Position numbers and translations under genes: made by a program. The notes under the pieces were generated by a model. That model searched no databases and was not told the origin of the DNA. It saw nothing but the letters and a program-made list of their open reading frames with translations. This document shows, piece after piece, positions 1 through 13,080 of a stretch of DNA of 64,000 bases. The stretch lies in the NCBI GenBank assembly GCA_948567375.1, contig OX419756.1, forward strand, positions 28,968,333-29,032,332, given 5' to 3'. The first letter of the stretch is position 1. Each line of letters opens with the position of its first letter. This DNA comes from Lunularia cruciata. Lineage: Eukaryota; Streptophyta; Marchantiopsida; Lunulariales; Lunulariaceae.

Positions 1-3000
1 GAGCAAGTGTTTTAATCCAAGAGAGTGGATCATCCCTCTTGGAAGAGCACGAGCTACTAAAATTGAGTAATTTGAGGTGGAGAACATAGTGCAATTGTTA
101 GACTTGGGAAGCGCTTTAGAGAGCATATGGGATGGATGCACCAGGAGGACAATTTCTTGCACCTAGCTTCCCATTCTTGAATCCATTTCACAGCAAGATT
201 ATGTACATCTAGTGTGAGCAAATGAGAGTATTGCTAGTTTATCACTTTGGAGTAGAATTCATGGACAGAGTGATGAATTCACCAAACCCGGTGATTCTAC
301 CTATGGTGGTATACAACAAAGAGTAAGATTTGACAATCTAAATTCTATTATGATGTTATGGATCAAATGTATTGAATCCTCACCCTTTCAACATGCAAGT
401 AGAAATCTGTAATGTAATTAGACCAAAAGTGATGTTTTGGGATTTTATAGTCCGTAATTTTGGTAAGGGAATATTATCAATGAGTGATTGCCTCTAAGGT
501 CCCACTGGTAGTCCTCATAGTTTTTTCACCCTCTCAAGTGATCATTCTAACTCTCAATTGTAGTAGGAAGTAGCAAGTGAACATCAATTGTGTATAGGAA
601 TCACGGACCCGTAATTGCAGGAGTTGATGGACTGAATGTAGGGGATATTGAACAAGTTTTAAGAAATCAAGATGACCATGGAGGAATTGCAAAATCAAGT
701 ACGTGCTATCAAGAAGGATCAAGTAATGCAAGAAGGGGAGTTGTCTCAACAACCAATACCAACAATCAAAGTACCTGGAGAGTTATACATGCCAATCACA
801 CCGATCGCAATCAACAACCAAGCCACATTGTTACTACAAATGAAGAAGACATGCAACATTAAGCCTTACAAGGGATAGTGTTCCATGGGAGTAGTGGAAA
901 ATTAGATTTCAAGAATGAATTGATACCTTCTACTATTCACAACAAAGATCATTGATCATTGATCATTCTATAGGTGTGTTTGCTTGTGGGTACTTGACCG
1001 ATAAGGCCCTCACATGGTACGACGCTTGGGAATGATCATTGATGGTAGAATGACGAGAAGTCACTTGGACAGCCATGCAAGAAGGGGTGCTCAAGAATTT
1101 TCCAATTTGTGGATTCCGTGTTAATGGCCTGAACCAGACTCTAGGGGTTGAAGCAAAAGAATAGTATACAAGAGTACATGGAGGCATTTCTGGATCTACA
1201 GGTTGCAATAACCAATATGAGTCCAGCCAAAGCTCAAAGTCCAGCCAAAGTTGTACACAATTTCAAGAGAGGATTAAAAGAGTGGATTCATCAAGAGGTA
1301 ATGGTGCAAAATCCTCATCTTGTTTTTGAAGCCAATTTTTGTGCCCAAAGAATAGCAAAGGCACTTGGAGGAGGTGAAGCAATAACACCAATGCAAAACT
1401 ATTGGGCAGAGACACACCACTTTGGTGGACCAATACCTATAGAATTGGGCAACATTTGATTTTGAGACATAGGAGCAAGACCTCTCCAAGGAGAACGGGG
1501 ACGGTTCAAAGAAAGGAGAGAATGAGTCCCGCAAGGAGAATGGGCTCGAGAAAAACAATGATGTTGTTACAATTGGGCACATAAACATCAATTGTCATCC
1601 TCTTCATCTTAGAGGCCATTGGTCTCTTTACAAGTGACCTCTGAACCACATAGAGAGATGAATTGAAGAGGAAGATATAGAAATTGCATTGGAAAACAAA
1701 GATCCCTAGTAAATGTACCTTGCGGCCTTATTGGCTCGGTAAAGAAGAGCAAAAGTGGTGGGGAGGAATAAGACAAGTGTGCAAAGAAGGAAGAAGGTAA
1801 ATGCACAATTAATTGTTGTAAATAGAGTGCTAAAAGGCAATCCAGTGAAGGTGTTGATAGACCCTAGGGCAATAGAGAATTTCTTGTCTTGTTCTATTGC
1901 AATAAGGTTGGGGTTGGAGTTGAAACTAGAGAAGGATGAGAAGGACAAAGTAAAGTTACCTAATGGTTAGACATAGAGGATTGAGTCATTACCTAGAAAG
2001 TAAATACTCTCAGTAGGAGGGTATTGAGAAGCAATCAAGTGGTGAGTGATACAACTAGCTTGTTATGATGTGTTCTATGTATGTTGTGGATGGAGCACTA
2101 CAACCTCATAGGGGATTGGAGAAACAAAGTAGTAAAAACTAGTCAGTGGAAAATCTTTGGGATGAAAAGAAGATCACAAAGGCAAGAGCTGCCTCTGTAT
2201 GTCATTAAGACCAAATCTATTGGTAAGATAGATTGATGTTTAATGGATTTAACAAGAGAAATCCAGATTGCCCAACACAATGGAAAAATTCTTGAGAAAT
2301 TGAAAGATATGGTCAATGAGTTCCAAGATATCTTTCCGGATGAATTACTCGTAGGTTTACCACCAAAAAAGAGAGTAGATCATAAAATTCAAATAATTCC
2401 AAGGAAAACACCTCCTTTTAAGGCCCCATATTGACTATCACCTCAAGAGTTGGAGGAATGTAAGGCTCAAATTGAGGATATATTGCAAAAGGGGTTTATC
2501 CAACCCAGCATATTAGTATATAGGGCTCTTGTATTGTTTGTGAAGAAGAAGAATGGAACAATGTGCATGTGCATTGACTACAAGGGATTGAATCAACAAA
2601 TGGTGAAGAACAAATATCCATCACCTTGCATGGATGACTAATTTGATCAACTCAATGTGGCAAGACACTTCATCAAACTTGATTTCCAGAGCGGTTACAA
2701 CCAAATCAGGATTGTAGAAGAAGATACACATAAAATGGCCTTTGAACAAGGTTTGGTCATTTTGAGTACTTGGTGATGCAGTTTGGCCTCATCAATGCTC
2801 CAATCACTTTTATGAGTTTGATGAATGACATATTTCATCTATACTTGGGTAAACCTATTGTCCTTTTTCTTGATGACATCTTAGTCTATAGTAAGACGCT
2901 AATAGAGCACAAGCAACATCTGCAAGAAGTCCTTCATATTCTACAATAGAATCAATTGTATGCCAAAATCTCAAGGTGTGAGTTTGAAAAATCTGAAGTA

Positions 3001-5899
3001 GACTACTTAGGGCATAAAGTAAGTGCGGAGGGTACCCAAGTGCTAATAGATCAAATAAAGGTCATTCAAAAATAGAGTGCTCCAAAAGATTATACTCAAT
3101 CCAAGAGTTTCTTGGGATTGATAGAGTTTTATCATCGATTTGTCAAGGACTTCTCCAAAATTGTACAACCTCTAACAACAATATTGGGCAAGGGGAAGAG
3201 GTGGATATAGGGAACCATACAAGACTTGGCCTTTCAAGAGTTAAAAAATGCATTACTACATGCACCAATCTTGAAATGGTATGACCCAAAACGTCCAAGC
3301 AAGATAGCTACAAACGCATTAGGGGTTACAATAGGAGCAATCCTACAACATGAATGGCAGGATGGATTTCACCCAATTGCATATTTCTCTTCAATTGCTA
3401 TCAGAAAAATGCAACTATCATACCACCAAATGAGAAGAGCTGGCCACTGTCCTTGCAACCAAGCATTGGAAGCACTATTTGGGTGAGAAGGCATTTATGG
3501 TAGAGACAAACCACAAACCTCTAGTCTACCTCAAGACACAAAAGGATCTTTCTTGTTGATAGATTTGGTGGGCAAAATGGAGACAACAATTTAGCATGAC
3601 AATCAGATATATGGAAGGCAAGAAGCAACTTGCAGATGCATTCACTCAAATCCCAATGGCAAAAAACTTGGTGATAGAATTCAAAATGAACCTTGAATTT
3701 TGGCCCAAGATTCTTGCTGCTACAAAAACTGATCCACAGATTGTAGGTGCTCAATCATCCAAAGGCATCACTAGCACCCAACAACTCACGTTTTGTGATG
3801 GTAGGTTGTGGATCCCTAATGATACGGATCTAAGAACCACTACCCTGTCAAAATCTCATGATTTTGCCATTGTAGGTCACATTGGAATGGACAAGACCTT
3901 AGATGCAATTAAATGCCATTACTATTGGCCCAAGATGAGCAATGATGTGATGGAATATGTTTGGAGCTGCTTACTTTGTCAACAAAATAAGACTTCTAAT
4001 CAACCTTCTACAAGACTCCTCCAACCTCTCCCCACTCCTACACAATGTTGGGAATAGGTAAGCATGGATTTGGTTCTTTAATTTCCCAAGACCACCTTTG
4101 AGATTGATTCCATTGTAGTCTTTGTCGACCAATTTAGGAAATTGATCACATGTATGTACTACCACCAAGGATGTGACTTCTTTGCAACTAGCTCAATTGT
4201 ACTAAGATGCAATCTTTTCCATCATGGCTTGTCGTGAGTGCTGATCATAGATAGAGGCACTCAATTCACTAGTTTTTTTTGGAGAACACTCTTTGGGTTC
4301 TTCAAAACCAAATTTGCTCCATCCACAACTTACCATCCACAGACCAATGGACAAATAGAGAGGCAAATCACACTATTGAGGACATGCTTCAGAGCTTTAC
4401 TTGGATGAGCAAGAAAGTTGGGACATGTTACTACCATAGGTGGAATTTGAGTACAACATTTCAATGAATGCCTCCATACAAGTCAAATTTTTCTTCCTCA
4501 CGTATGGAGAGCATCCTTTCACAACTGGAAGCTTGATGAAGTCCGTTTGATGGCTACCAAGGTAGATGATGTCAACACTTTTGTTTCTAAAATCCAATAA
4601 GGGGTGGAGCACAAGATACAGATTGCCCAAAATTGGTAAAAGTAGTATGCAAATGCACACAGCCAACACATGGAGTTCAATGTGGGAAATCAAGTTTGGT
4701 TTTCAACCACCAGCCTCAAGTTAGTTGGTCCTCATAAGCTTTGACCTTGTTTTATTAGACCTTTCTCCATCCTTCATCGCATTGGAGCCATGGCCTATCA
4801 CCTTGAGCTACTGCCACATATGAAATCCACTCAATGTTTCATGTTTTCTTATTATGCAAATATGCTCCTCAACCATCCCACTTCTCTTCCATCCAAGAAA
4901 GTTGACCTTGTCCAACCTTGGTTGATGACACATAGGAGTATGAAGTCGAATGCATTCTCCAAAAGTGCATCTCGGGTACTCACCATCCACATGTGGAATA
5001 CCTAGTACATTGAAAAGGGTGTCCCTTGTATGAGGCAACATGGGAGCCAGTAGCCAACTTGACCCACACACCAATGTTAGTGAAATCTTTTGAGCAATAA
5101 CTTTGCAACAAGGACGTTGTGTCTTAAAAGGAGGGAGGTTTGCAATACCAATAGCTGGATAGATGATCTAGATATGAAATTTGATTTAGTAACATTTTGA
5201 AGGATGTTATACATGATGGACTAAGTAGATAAGCTAGAGGTATCACCAAAAGATTACTTCTACAAATAGGCCAAAAACCAAAACATGCTTGGAAACTTTA
5301 GAATCAATAAGTAGACATATGATCTAGAGGTGAAACTTGAGGTGGTAACATCTAGAAGGATGTTACACATGATAGAGAATGTAGATCAGATAGAGGTATC
5401 ACCAAAAGAGCACTTCTACTAATAGGGCAAAAGCCAAAATAGGCTTAAACTTGAGGCAATTTTGGAGGCCTAAACGGATGGATTAGGCCTCAAAAATGTG
5501 TAGATTCCCCCCTCTCCCAATGAAGAAGAGGCTAGTTTTTGCTCCCCCCTGGTTTCTCTTGATGAGAGATTTCCAATGGTATCTCTCCCACATGATTCTA
5601 AGATTCTTACAAGAAGATTCCTTAAAATATTTCCTCCGGTCAAAGCCTATTTGACCAACTAGATGGGACCAAGACCAACATGTCACCCATCCAAGCAAGT
5701 AATCTAAAGGTGGAGCTTGCTAATAGGTCACCTATCCATGTACCTAATCCTCTGGTGGAGCTTCCTTGGAGGAGATCCTCCCTGGCTATATAATAAAGAG
5801 AAGGTGCTCCTTTGGGGCATCGGAGGATTGAGGGTGAAATTTTTGTTTCCTCTCTTGTATCTCTCTTGAAGAGTTCTTTTGTCCTTGGAGTATTATACA
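1..5899 (+). mobile_element. Ty3/gypsy chromovirus, copy A (5' LTR lies outside the window)
   Basis: Old LTR retrotransposon in the order gag, protease, RT, RNase H, integrase, chromodomain, 3' LTR. The window opens inside the primer-binding site: the first bases match those following the methionine-tRNA-type site of copy B at about 15027. Gag covers roughly 600-1600. A protease-like block (VLIDPRAIENFLS) lies near 1838-1885. RT runs about 2280-3190 ([17 protein letters not shown] near 2548), RNase H about 3220-3640 and integrase about 3850-4800. At about 4940-5060 a chromodomain-like block ending in EATWEP follows integrase, which marks a chromovirus. A purine tract (about 5128-5139) sits just before the 3' LTR. 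The copy is clearly broken, with well over ten interruptions, and is old. Confidence 0.9.
5141..5899 (+). repeat. 3' LTR of chromovirus copy A
   Basis: The LTR begins TGCAATACC and ends in a GTATTA..ACA block, matching the TGTAATAC...GTATTACA ends of its relatives at 14423-15025, 54819-55590 and 62713-63626. A TATA element (TATATAATAAAG, from 5787) and the downstream GGTGCTCCTTTGGGGCAT block are kept in all four LTRs and are the likely promoter and start region. The first 300 bp contain the same roughly 150-bp segment twice (about 5145-5280 and 5305-5430). The solo LTR at 54819-55590 shares this doubling, but the LTR at 14423-15025 does not, which defines a long LTR subfamily. Confidence 0.9.
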
Positions 5900-6169
5900 T
5901 CACTACATCATACATCATTGTCAACAACATACACTATTGAAGCACAACTCACACATTAGTCATACATGAACTCTAGCAGTTAGGTCCATCTAACTTAGAT
6001 AGCCATCTACTCCAAGTATATGGTATACCCTATGGTGGGCAAAGATCAAGAAGCCGGGTGATATTGAGCCCCATTGTTGGTTACTTTTCTACAATCTATA
6101 CCATATAAAGGATGAACTAGCTATAGGTCAAGTACATCTAGGATATAACCACTGTCCTTGAGGAATAAC
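5900..6169. other. Spacer between copy A and recognisable part of copy C
   Basis: No coding similarity is visible. It may hold the decayed 3' non-coding end or LTR of the minus-strand element C, but I found no match to the C 5' region at 13.9-14.4 kb, so the 3' end of C is undefined. Confidence 0.4.
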
Positions 6170-8960
6170 CATGAGGGGAGGAGTCAAACATGTCACATTC
6201 TATCCTCTTGAACAACTATTACACATTAACATAGTAGCAACTCCACCAAAAGAGCTGCATAACATAGAACGCAAGCCTACACATACAAGTGCCAAGCTTG
6301 GATCCATAGTACCATCAATGTTTGGGAGATGGCATGCTCAAATGCCATTGGCATTACTTTCCAAAAGATCTTTGCCCATTGAGAACATGCACTCATCCAT
6401 ACGTCTGGATCATCCAAGTCCAAAACTATTGGAGCATTTTGACAAATGGTTGTAGGTAAATCTAGATCTCTTCCAAAGAGTAGAAAGAAAGGAGAGAAGG
6501 ATGCTAAGGAAGCTTGCTGGCTAAACCAATAGCCACTGGCCAACCAAGGTAATTGGAGATCCCAATCTCCTCAATGGCCTCTCTACAAACTATACTTATG
6601 AAATCCACTCTCTTTGCTAAGCCATTTGAACCACTCTCTTTCTTAAGCCATTTGAACCACTCTCTTTGCTAAATCATTTGCCTTAGAGTGATATCAAGAA
6701 ATAGTATGATGATCAATTAGATCCTTCTCACACAAGACCTGAAACTCTCCCAAGAACTTTGTACATTGATCAGTCAAAACCTTAGCTTGTGCACCAAAAT
6801 GACTAAAAACTCAATCCAAGAATGAGTAAGCCATCCCTTCATTGGACTTATCAAGAAGTGCAACCAACTCAATCCACTTGGAGAAGTGTTCTACCATAAC
6901 CAAAACATACTGATGATATCTCATAATCAATGATAAAGGTCCAACAAACTCCAAACTCTAAGGTAATTAGTGTAATTTTGGTGTAGGAGCACTAAATAAT
7001 GCTCTAACTTGGTCACAAACCACACATCTAGTAACAAACTACTATACATTGGTATGCATACCATGCCACAAATAATGACTTTGGAGTAAGCTATATGTAT
7101 GCTTTACTCCAAAATGTCCTAGCTCTTCATGAGCATGACAAACCAACTATGGTCTCTAGGATGGAAGTGGTACTACTTGTACTCTACCATCTTCCCATAC
7201 ACAAAGAAGGTGTCTACCCACCAACTTAAACTACTTGGCTTGCTGAAGAACATGATGTCTCTCCTTAGCACCAATTGTATCACCAATTCTGTCATCCACA
7301 ACACTAGTGCAAAGATAATCCATCACCAAGACATTATCATGAATGTCTTGTTGAATTATACCAATATTTCCACTTTTGGATCTATGACCTCAATAATTCC
7401 ACCGGTATGTGCTAAGAGAAATACCACCAAAGCCTTAGAGAATATAAATAAGAAGGTAGATGCATGCCAACTTGGCACCATCTCCTCATTTGTCTCACTA
7501 TGCCAATGTGCCCTGGTCTAACTTGTTGGTTGAGATATGGGTTTCTACTCAACCTATCTACATCATAGTTCACCACTCTAGGTATGTAAATAACCATGAA
7601 ATCATACTCTTGTAAAATTAGAGCCCATTGTGTAAGCTTCCCAAAAAGCTTGTCAGACTCCATCAACCACTTCAATGGTTGATGATCAATGATGAGAATG
7701 AAGGAGTTATAGGGTATCAAATAGGTAACATTGAATATGTGTTATTGCCCATAATGCTACCAAGCACTCTCCCTCATATGAATATACTTCACATCTACTA
7801 AATTGTTAGAGCAACTAGCATAGGACACCACAAACTCCTTCTCCTCATCATCATGTTGGGTGAGCACTACTCCAAGCCCCAACATGCTCCAATCAATGTG
7901 AACTTGGAATGGTTGTCCTTTGATCAGTCTCTCAAGAATGGGGGTAGATATCAACCTCTCCTTGAGCTTTATAAAAGAAAAACTCTCTCTTGCTCATCTC
8001 TCCAACACACTCTTGTGTGAGCTTGTCCAACTTTGTGAGGGCCTTGACCTTGGTAATGGCACTAAATCCTCTAACATAGCGGCAATAGAAGTTTACCAAC
8101 CTAAGGAATGCTCGCACTCTACTCACATCCGTAGTCCAAGGATACATGCAATAGCCACCACCTTGGTATGTTGAACACCAAGTCCTCTAGGGTAAATAGT
8201 GTGACCCAAATACTCAACGTGCTCATGGAAGAATCTACACTTTCCAAGATGTAATTTGAGTCCATGAGATCTCAATCTCTCAAACACCTCCAAAAAATGC
8301 CTCTTATGTTCTTCCTAATAATGCTATAGACCAAAATGTCATCAATATAGCATTGAATAAAATCCAATCCTGCTAGGATCTTATCCATGACCCTCTAGAA
8401 CTCAACAAAAGCATTCTTTAACCCAAATAGTAAGAACCTCCATTGATATAATACATCCTTACCGTGAGGATCAATAGCCAAAAATCCTATCTTGGACTTA
8501 TCTTCCTCCTTGATTGGCAAATAATGATATCTTGCTCAAAGATCCAAAGTATTGAATACCTTTGCATGACCAATTGCATCACAGATCTCCTCAAGTGTAG
8601 CCATGGCATACCAATCAGCCGTAGTTTATCAATCAATTGGACAATAATCTCCACACATCTGCCTATCTATGCATATCCTTCTTGGCTTGCATCACTATAG
8701 CTAAAGCATGCTTTCCATGTGAAATCTCCACCAAACCTGCCTCAAAATGGTTTTTATTGTGGCTTTGAATCAATACTTTCTCCATGTCACTAGATTCATA
8801 AGGATGTCAAAAAATTGGTGTATTGCTAATAAGCTCAATGTGAATACTAGGTCCTTTTAGAGCACCCAAATACTTCATACTAAAGGCAAAAAAATTTGTG
8901 TAGCTCCTAAAGAACCTCCAAACTCTCTATCTTTCCTCTCTTGTAAGCTTGGGTCCAAGA
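6170..8960 (-). pseudogene. RT, RNase H and integrase region of element C
   Basis: Fossil pol 3' half. RT motifs lie between about 8960 and 8000, with a YIDDILVYS core near 8330-8352. RNase H carries LGVVLTQHDDEEKEFVVSYA (near 7900) and DHQPLKWLM (near 7690). The integrase has a zinc-binding segment near 7160-6980, a core (GPLSLIMRYHQYVLVMVEHF, near 6930) and a C-terminal part with FLLFGRDLDLPT (near 6480) and DLDDPDVWM (near 6410). Multiple interruptions; no longer a gene. Confidence 0.85.
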
Positions 8961-9339
8961 TCTTTCTCCCAAGTACCCTTTGTAACTGATGTAGGAGTGG
9001 AAGAAATATTGACTGGCTACTATGTTAGGCACTTAGTATTAGTAATTTCATGCTTCCAACCACTAGAGTAACCAAACTTAGTATGGAAACTCCCTCTGAT
9101 TTACCTACAAGCTCCATACGTCCTCTAGCTGCATCTCATGCAGGTCAAGGGTGTGATCCAAGTAGACCATGCTCACTTGGATAGATTCTAAGCAGACCAT
9201 TCTCACTAGTAGCCATTGGCTATGTCCCAAGAAAACCTTGCCTACTTGGTCCATCGCTCCTAACATGTGCTTGAATCATCTGGATAGGCATAAAGCTCAC
9301 AAGTGTTCAAGTTGTGATGCCTATCAAGCGTATCCTAAT

Positions 9340-10301
9340 CTGCCAAGCCAAGGTTTACAATCCAGTCAAACAATTTAGGTCCATAGCTTGACCTAACATA
9401 TGACACTTGGATGCCTTTGACATTGTTGGAACAATGGTGATAGTGGTTTGAAAACCCATTTCTTGCTCCCTCTCATCAACATTGGGCTTCACTAACTATT
9501 ATAACTATGAGTCTCAAACAAGTCCATGTCCCCTCTCTCAAAAAGCATGAGAGCTTGGAGAAACTCATAAGTGTGGGTAAAGCAGATTTGGCCTATCCAA
9601 CAAGATTCACCATTTCCATAGGTGACCTATCAGCCACTACCACCATTTGAGACTAGCGCCCAACATTTAAAATATCACCAACAATGAGGTGATTTAGTCC
9701 CTAAATCCCATCATAGGCACATTGTAGAACCTCTTTGGGTAAGAGGTCTGTCCACCAAAGATTAAGATGATGAGCCTGTGATCCCACTCTAGCTGCAACC
9801 AACAATATGGTAGTTCTCATCCAAGAATGGACTTGATGGGTACTTGCCACCACTTGGGTGCAAGAATCACCAATCAAAAGGACTTTCTCCAAAATGTAGG
9901 TTGTAGAAATAGACCAATGAACCTAAAGATGTTTTAGTATATGTTTTAGTATATGTTTTAGTATCTCCCAAACACACCACAATGGGGTCCTAGAGACCCT
10001 AACCTCAGCTTGCCCGTGTATGTCCTTGATATGGCCATCCAAAAATCACCAAATGAATGAGACCATGTCTCTCCAAATCCTACGTCCCCAACAAGGAAAT
10101 GTCTACAAGTTGGGTCTTTTGGTAACTCCTAATTGTTGACATTAGCAATAACTCAAGATACCAATGGGCCAAGTGTGCCACATAATGTAACAAGAGTTGC
10201 CTAGTAGTCTCATCTCTCCCTACATACAAGTACTTTTGTACTTGCATATTTGCATGTAATACAATAGCTAGTCTAGTGCTAATCCTACCAAACAACTCCA
10301 A
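9340..10301 (-). pseudogene. Captured cytosine-5 DNA methyltransferase domain inside element C
   Basis: About 320 codons between protease and RT read as a C5 DNA methyltransferase (DNMT/Dcm superfamily), which moves a methyl group from SAM to cytosine C5. Visible in order: motif I for SAM binding (LELFGRISTR, 10301-10272), then YLYVGRDET in the motif II position; a motif IV block GWP-Q-GHTRAS near 10030-9995; a motif VI-like LEKVLLIGDS (ENV position) near 9890; a motif VIII-like ARVGSQAHHLNLWWTDL near 9800-9750; and C-terminal DEREQEMGF (about 9478-9452) followed by LGQAMDLN (about 9400-9376). Copy D keeps the N-terminal half, including the catalytic GWPCQ. Relatives of this arrangement are known from retrotransposons of some algae and protists. 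The copy is a fossil with many interruptions; function is inferred from the family. Confidence 0.8.
9930..9970. repeat. Short tandem repeat inside element C
   Basis: Three to four copies of TTTAGTATATG in a row, a local expansion within the methyltransferase region between the motif IV and motif VI blocks. Confidence 0.85.
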
Positions 10302-10959
10302 TGGGTATACACCCTCTATTGGATATTGCCCAGCAATAAGTATGTGGTATCCAAAGGTAACATTGAGAAAGACTCCAAAGGCTCATCCTCACATAGGTCT
10401 CCTAGTGGTACAAAGGCTCCACAACAAGCCTATTATACCAATTGATTTGCATGCTACTACAATGCCTCTCAGAACTCCACAATGGAACATCCAAGGTGGA
10501 TCCTACTCGGACTCCAAATCCAAGTGATCTCCTCTAGTACTAGATTATCCTCTACATGGGCATTTCTCTCCAATAAGTGACCAGGCCAAAGTAACAAAAC
10601 CATTGAAAGTTGAAACTAATGGCCATGGTCCATGACTGTAGTGAGCCAAGACTACCACTACTAAAGCATATTGTTAAATGACACACCCATCCTCACCTAA
10701 CTACCAACTTGGTCTATAGAAGGTTGTCTCTTCCAAGTAGTCAATACCCATGGGATATAATACTACTCCACCAACTAGCACATCATATGACTCAACTACT
10801 GTTGCAATAGCTTGAGCTCTCACCATAGAGTTGTAAATCTAATGACCAGGCTGAATCTATATAATGAGCTCTCCACATGTGATGTACAATGTAGAACCAT
10901 CCCCCAGAGATATATAGATCTAAAATGGACACCTCTCCACATTGGTCTTCCATAGCTCC

Positions 10960-11010
10960 ATATTGACAACTACAACCTTCCCTAACATAAAGGGTTGCAC
11001 ACTAGAGTCT
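10960..11010 (-). other. Retroviral-type aspartic protease block of element C
   Basis: Minus-strand reading gives RVLLDSSVQPFMLGK, which resembles the LLDSGAQPVMLGK active-site region of Ty3/gypsy proteases. It sits between gag and the methyltransferase block. Fossil. Confidence 0.6.
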
Positions 11011-11879
11011 AATAAGACCCTCTATGGTATATAGACCTACCCTAAAGGGCCCAACAAAAAAAATCCGTCTCTCATTATCCAATAGGACAACTCAAATTGT
11101 GAACCGCACTTGCTCAACGGTAGTCTAGTTGGTAACTCCTCCAATCTAGTTGTTGTTGCTTGATATAAACCATTGGTTGGTGAGCGGATCACATGCTCCT
11201 CAACCAAGTCAGCTCCACTATCAACCACCTCTGCTCTAGAAGTAGGACCACATCATCCCTACTCTCACAAAGTGTGGCAGCCAAATAGAACACTAGAGTT
11301 AGGTCAACTTCAAATGTAAACATATCATTGGTTGAGAATAAAGGGAAGTGCATAATCAACTAAGCCATCCCCAACATCAAGCTAGACTCAATTGGTGTAG
11401 TAGCAAGTAGTTGACTAGTAGGTAGTTTATCATGCACCCCATCACCACCTAACACACCTACACTAGGACATCTAGGAGCTATGGATGTCATTTGTAGTGC
11501 CTCAAAGAGTGTAAATGATTAGAGGAGACTAGGGAAGATTCTTCTCTTTGTGGGTCCAAATCCACTAATGTTCCTCTAGGCTCTAGAGTATGCACTACAC
11601 TCCTAGTTACTGCAATAGATGCATCTACTTGTGTTGCTTCACACATGAAGTGCAAGATGTCTCTATCACTAGCATAAGAGGTGTAAACCTCAACACCAAA
11701 ATTTGATCTCCTCTAAGTTATGGCCATGTTGGCCAATCTTTGCTCCAACTACTCAATCCAAGTAGCCATGGTTGTATCAAAAGTAAAAGTAGGTACTACA
11801 CTCCTACCAAGTGTGGATCTTCTACCACCACCTCACCCTCCATGACTTGGATCTCCTCTACCACCTACTATAGTAGCCC

Positions 11880-13080
11880 TACCACTCCATAATTTTGAGT
11901 GGAGGTCAAAGCATAAGTCACTAGTATGACCAAATCTTTGGCAATGGTCACACTATCTCTATGATGGTTGTGATGCACCATAGGTATCATGTCCATTGCC
12001 TTGAGTGCACTCTCTCTTGTGGTGAGGTCCATCACAAGTCCAACAAGCAACACCACCACTCATTGGCTACTATTGACCTAAAAATGAAGATAAGGGTCTA
12101 GCTATAGTAGGCCTTCTACTCACTCCATAGGATAAAGGTTGTCCACTCTATCCTTGAAAACTAACATGGTGTGGTACACTCTACTACACTCTAGAAGAAG
12201 TAACAATCATGGATGAGGTCTCCCTACCAAATCCAAATGTCACTCTCTGAGCTCAATGTGTTCAGCCAAACTAAGGACCATTGCTAAAGTATATGAAGTA
12301 GCCTTTAACAATGTAGTATCACGTACTCTGTATTGCAACTCCCTATCCAAAATTCTTTACCAAAACAAGACTATTTGGGCTTCAATAACTCAATCCTTGA
12401 GTGAAACTAATCAATCATCTCATGCAAGTGTATGCCTCTTGTTGGCCGTCTTCAACCTTCCATTTGAATTCTTACAAGCTCTTCAACTTGTCAATCCGCA
12501 CTCCCTAGTCATTTTGACTCAAGCTTTGGAAGAACTCCACCATGGGATTAAACCTGGTACTATACCACCTCTTGTAGTGGTACCTCTACTTGTAGTAGCA
12601 CCATTTCCAACTAGTGCACCTCCACTAGATCCACCAATGCTACCCCTAGAAATCAAGCCTAAAGTGATGGAGATGTAGTTTGGAGACCAATATTATCTCT
12701 ATAGCTCAATCTCCTCCAAGTGAGCTCTCTTGAATTCATGATAGTCATCCATTGGTGGACCCTCCAAGTTCTAAAACAACCCCTTCCATACAATGAAAGG
12801 TGTGATCAAAGTCAGGTTCCGCATCTATTGTAGATCACACCAACTATCAAACTCTTGGATGAAGTCATCCAACTCAATAGTACTCACTAAACTAGAGTAG
12901 CATTTAGGGCCCTTGGATGCCCCATGGATCTCATCTATATCCCACAACAATTATGCGGACACACCAAGTGCACTCTCAACTAAATCAATCCATGTATCAA
13001 ACTACAACTCAGAGTCCATCTCCTCTCTCATTGGGATATGAGATATAAGTTTTATACTAAGTGCCACTCCGTGTAAACCC
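11880..13080 (-). pseudogene. gag of element C with two zinc knuckles
   Basis: The zinc-knuckle pair is the clearest part: CWTCDGPHHKREC followed about 30 codons later by CDHCQRFGHTSDLC, a perfect CX2CX4HX4C, at about 12050-11905. Upstream codons to about 13080 match the equivalent stretch of copy D at about 20880-21900 but show no recognisable capsid motif by eye. Fossil, several interruptions. Confidence 0.75.

Noticed and set aside
12256-12678. 140-codon plus-strand frame in element C
   Set aside because: Antisense to gag of element C; no similarity of its own.
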